A program made the position numbers and the translations under genes. A stretch of DNA of 6,044 nucleotides from Nitrospiraceae bacterium (lineage in GTDB: Bacteria; Nitrospirota; Thermodesulfovibrionia; Thermodesulfovibrionales; UBA9159), in the NCBI GenBank assembly GCA_003453735.1, contig DMNE01000327.1, forward strand, positions 1 to 6,044, in the 5' to 3' direction. This document shows, piece after piece, positions 5,591 through 6,044 of the stretch. Below the pieces are notes generated by a model that had not been told where the DNA came from, ran no database searches, and saw nothing but the letters and a program-made list of their open reading frames with translations. Position 1 is the stretch's first letter, and each line of letters begins with the position of its first letter.

Positions 5591-5882
5591 TAGTTTATTT
5601 GGGCTATGCACTTGACTCTTGTTAGCGCAATATGTAGTACGAGGTCATGGAAAATACTCAAGGATAAACCTTGAATTTGAGCAGCGTTTCTGCGACAGAA
5701 GATGCTGTATAGGCAAATTTGGTTCATTTATGTTGACCAGAGAGGTTTTTTGCTCTCGCTGCGAGAATGCCGTACTTATTCCATCAACTACTGTAAACGA
5801 TATGCGCGGAGGGCGACCACTTCCATAAATTCCACAACATATGGGGGTTACAAGAGTTAAGTGCATAGCCCTGTAGTTTATT
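5591..5882. mobile_element. MITE-like element with terminal inverted repeats and 9-bp flanking direct repeat
   Basis: Bases 5601-5622 (starting GGGCTATGCACTT) match the reverse complement of 5850-5871 at 21 of 22 positions; the one difference is G5614. Weaker similarity continues inward (ATATGT and ATGGAA blocks) to about 5653 and 5818. Just outside, TAGTTTATT occurs at 5591-5599 and again at 5874-5882, as expected of a 9-bp target-site duplication, with 1 and 2 bases between repeat and inverted end. The core is about 271 bp and holds no convincing transposase, only small ORFs without recognisable domains, so it would be non-autonomous. Internal palindromes include TCAAGG/CCTTGA (5658-5674) and TCTCGC/GCGAGA (5754-5766). 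The parent IS family is not identified. Confidence 0.72.
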
Positions 5883-6044
5883 ACTCCCCCATCTGTTGCA
5901 CGTTTGGCATTCACACGCGACAGAGAAACCGCCGTTATCCCATCAGGCACACACTGAGCAGCACGGTGAGCACTATTACCGATAACATCCGCTTATGCCG
6001 TTCCTAAAACCATGGACAAATATTCCACGACGTCATTCGAACAG
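5883..6044. other. Non-coding tail of the window
   Basis: There is no gene I can support here. On the minus strand an ATG at 5988 opens a 17-codon hydrophobic peptide (MLSVIVLTVLLSVCLMG) ending at 5935. It resembles the start of a signal peptide or lipoprotein whose remainder is out of frame, but the ribosome site is weak and no family is recognisable. Confidence 0.3.

Noticed and set aside
5645..5950. 101-codon minus-strand frame through the MITE
   Set aside because: It crosses the right inverted repeat and direct repeat, has no ribosome site and shows no recognisable domain; a weak resemblance of GRPPRISF to REP-associated transposase starts does not extend further.
5935..5988. 17-residue hydrophobic minus-strand peptide
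   Set aside because: It looks like a signal peptide start but ends at once, lacks a clear ribosome site, and no continuing frame with family similarity is visible.
1..6044. CRISPR array, tRNA or rRNA
   Set aside because: I saw no regularly spaced direct repeats, no tRNA-like cloverleaf and no rRNA signature on either strand.

Overview
The window looks like an accessory stretch of a Gram-negative bacterial chromosome. The strongest hints are two exported proteins with signal peptides from the DUF3300 and DUF2950 families, good AGGAGG-type ribosome binding sites, and bacterial SemiSWEET, SpoIIAA-like and K+ channel families. The phylum is a guess: Desulfobacterota, Nitrospirota or another proteobacterial-type lineage would all fit, and nothing here settles it.

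Layout. (1) 1-825: the C-terminal two thirds of a TnpB (IS200/IS605 OrfB) RNA-guided nuclease, cut by the window edge. Its 3' end has the hairpins expected for an overlapping guide-RNA scaffold and transposon right end. (2) 841-1242: a SemiSWEET (half-SWEET sugar transporter) with an unusual extra N-terminal lipobox-like segment. (3) 1253-1442: two stem-loops and a good sigma70-type promoter. (4) 1443-1866: a SpoIIAA-like (STAS-fold) gene broken by an in-frame TAG, probably from a Trp codon, and a one-base frameshift. (5) 1949-4168: an intact pair, DUF3300 then DUF2950, likely one operon driven from a TTGACA promoter at 1886. (6) 4287-4556: a small exported-protein gene carrying two in-frame nonsense codons, so a second pseudogene. 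(7) 4723-5433, minus strand: an intact six-TM potassium channel with filter TTVGYGD. (8) 5434-6044: no supported gene. This part holds two tandem hairpins and a 271-bp MITE-like element with 21/22-matching inverted ends and a 9-bp direct repeat at its flanks.

How it fits together. The DUF3300-DUF2950 pair is the only evident functional unit: two secreted envelope proteins of unknown role, made from one transcript. The two genes on either side of it are both decaying, and mobile-element traces (tnpB, the MITE, tandem hairpins) lie at both ends of the window, so the region appears to be undergoing insertion and gene loss. The SemiSWEET and K+ channel are separate membrane transport genes with no visible link to the pair.
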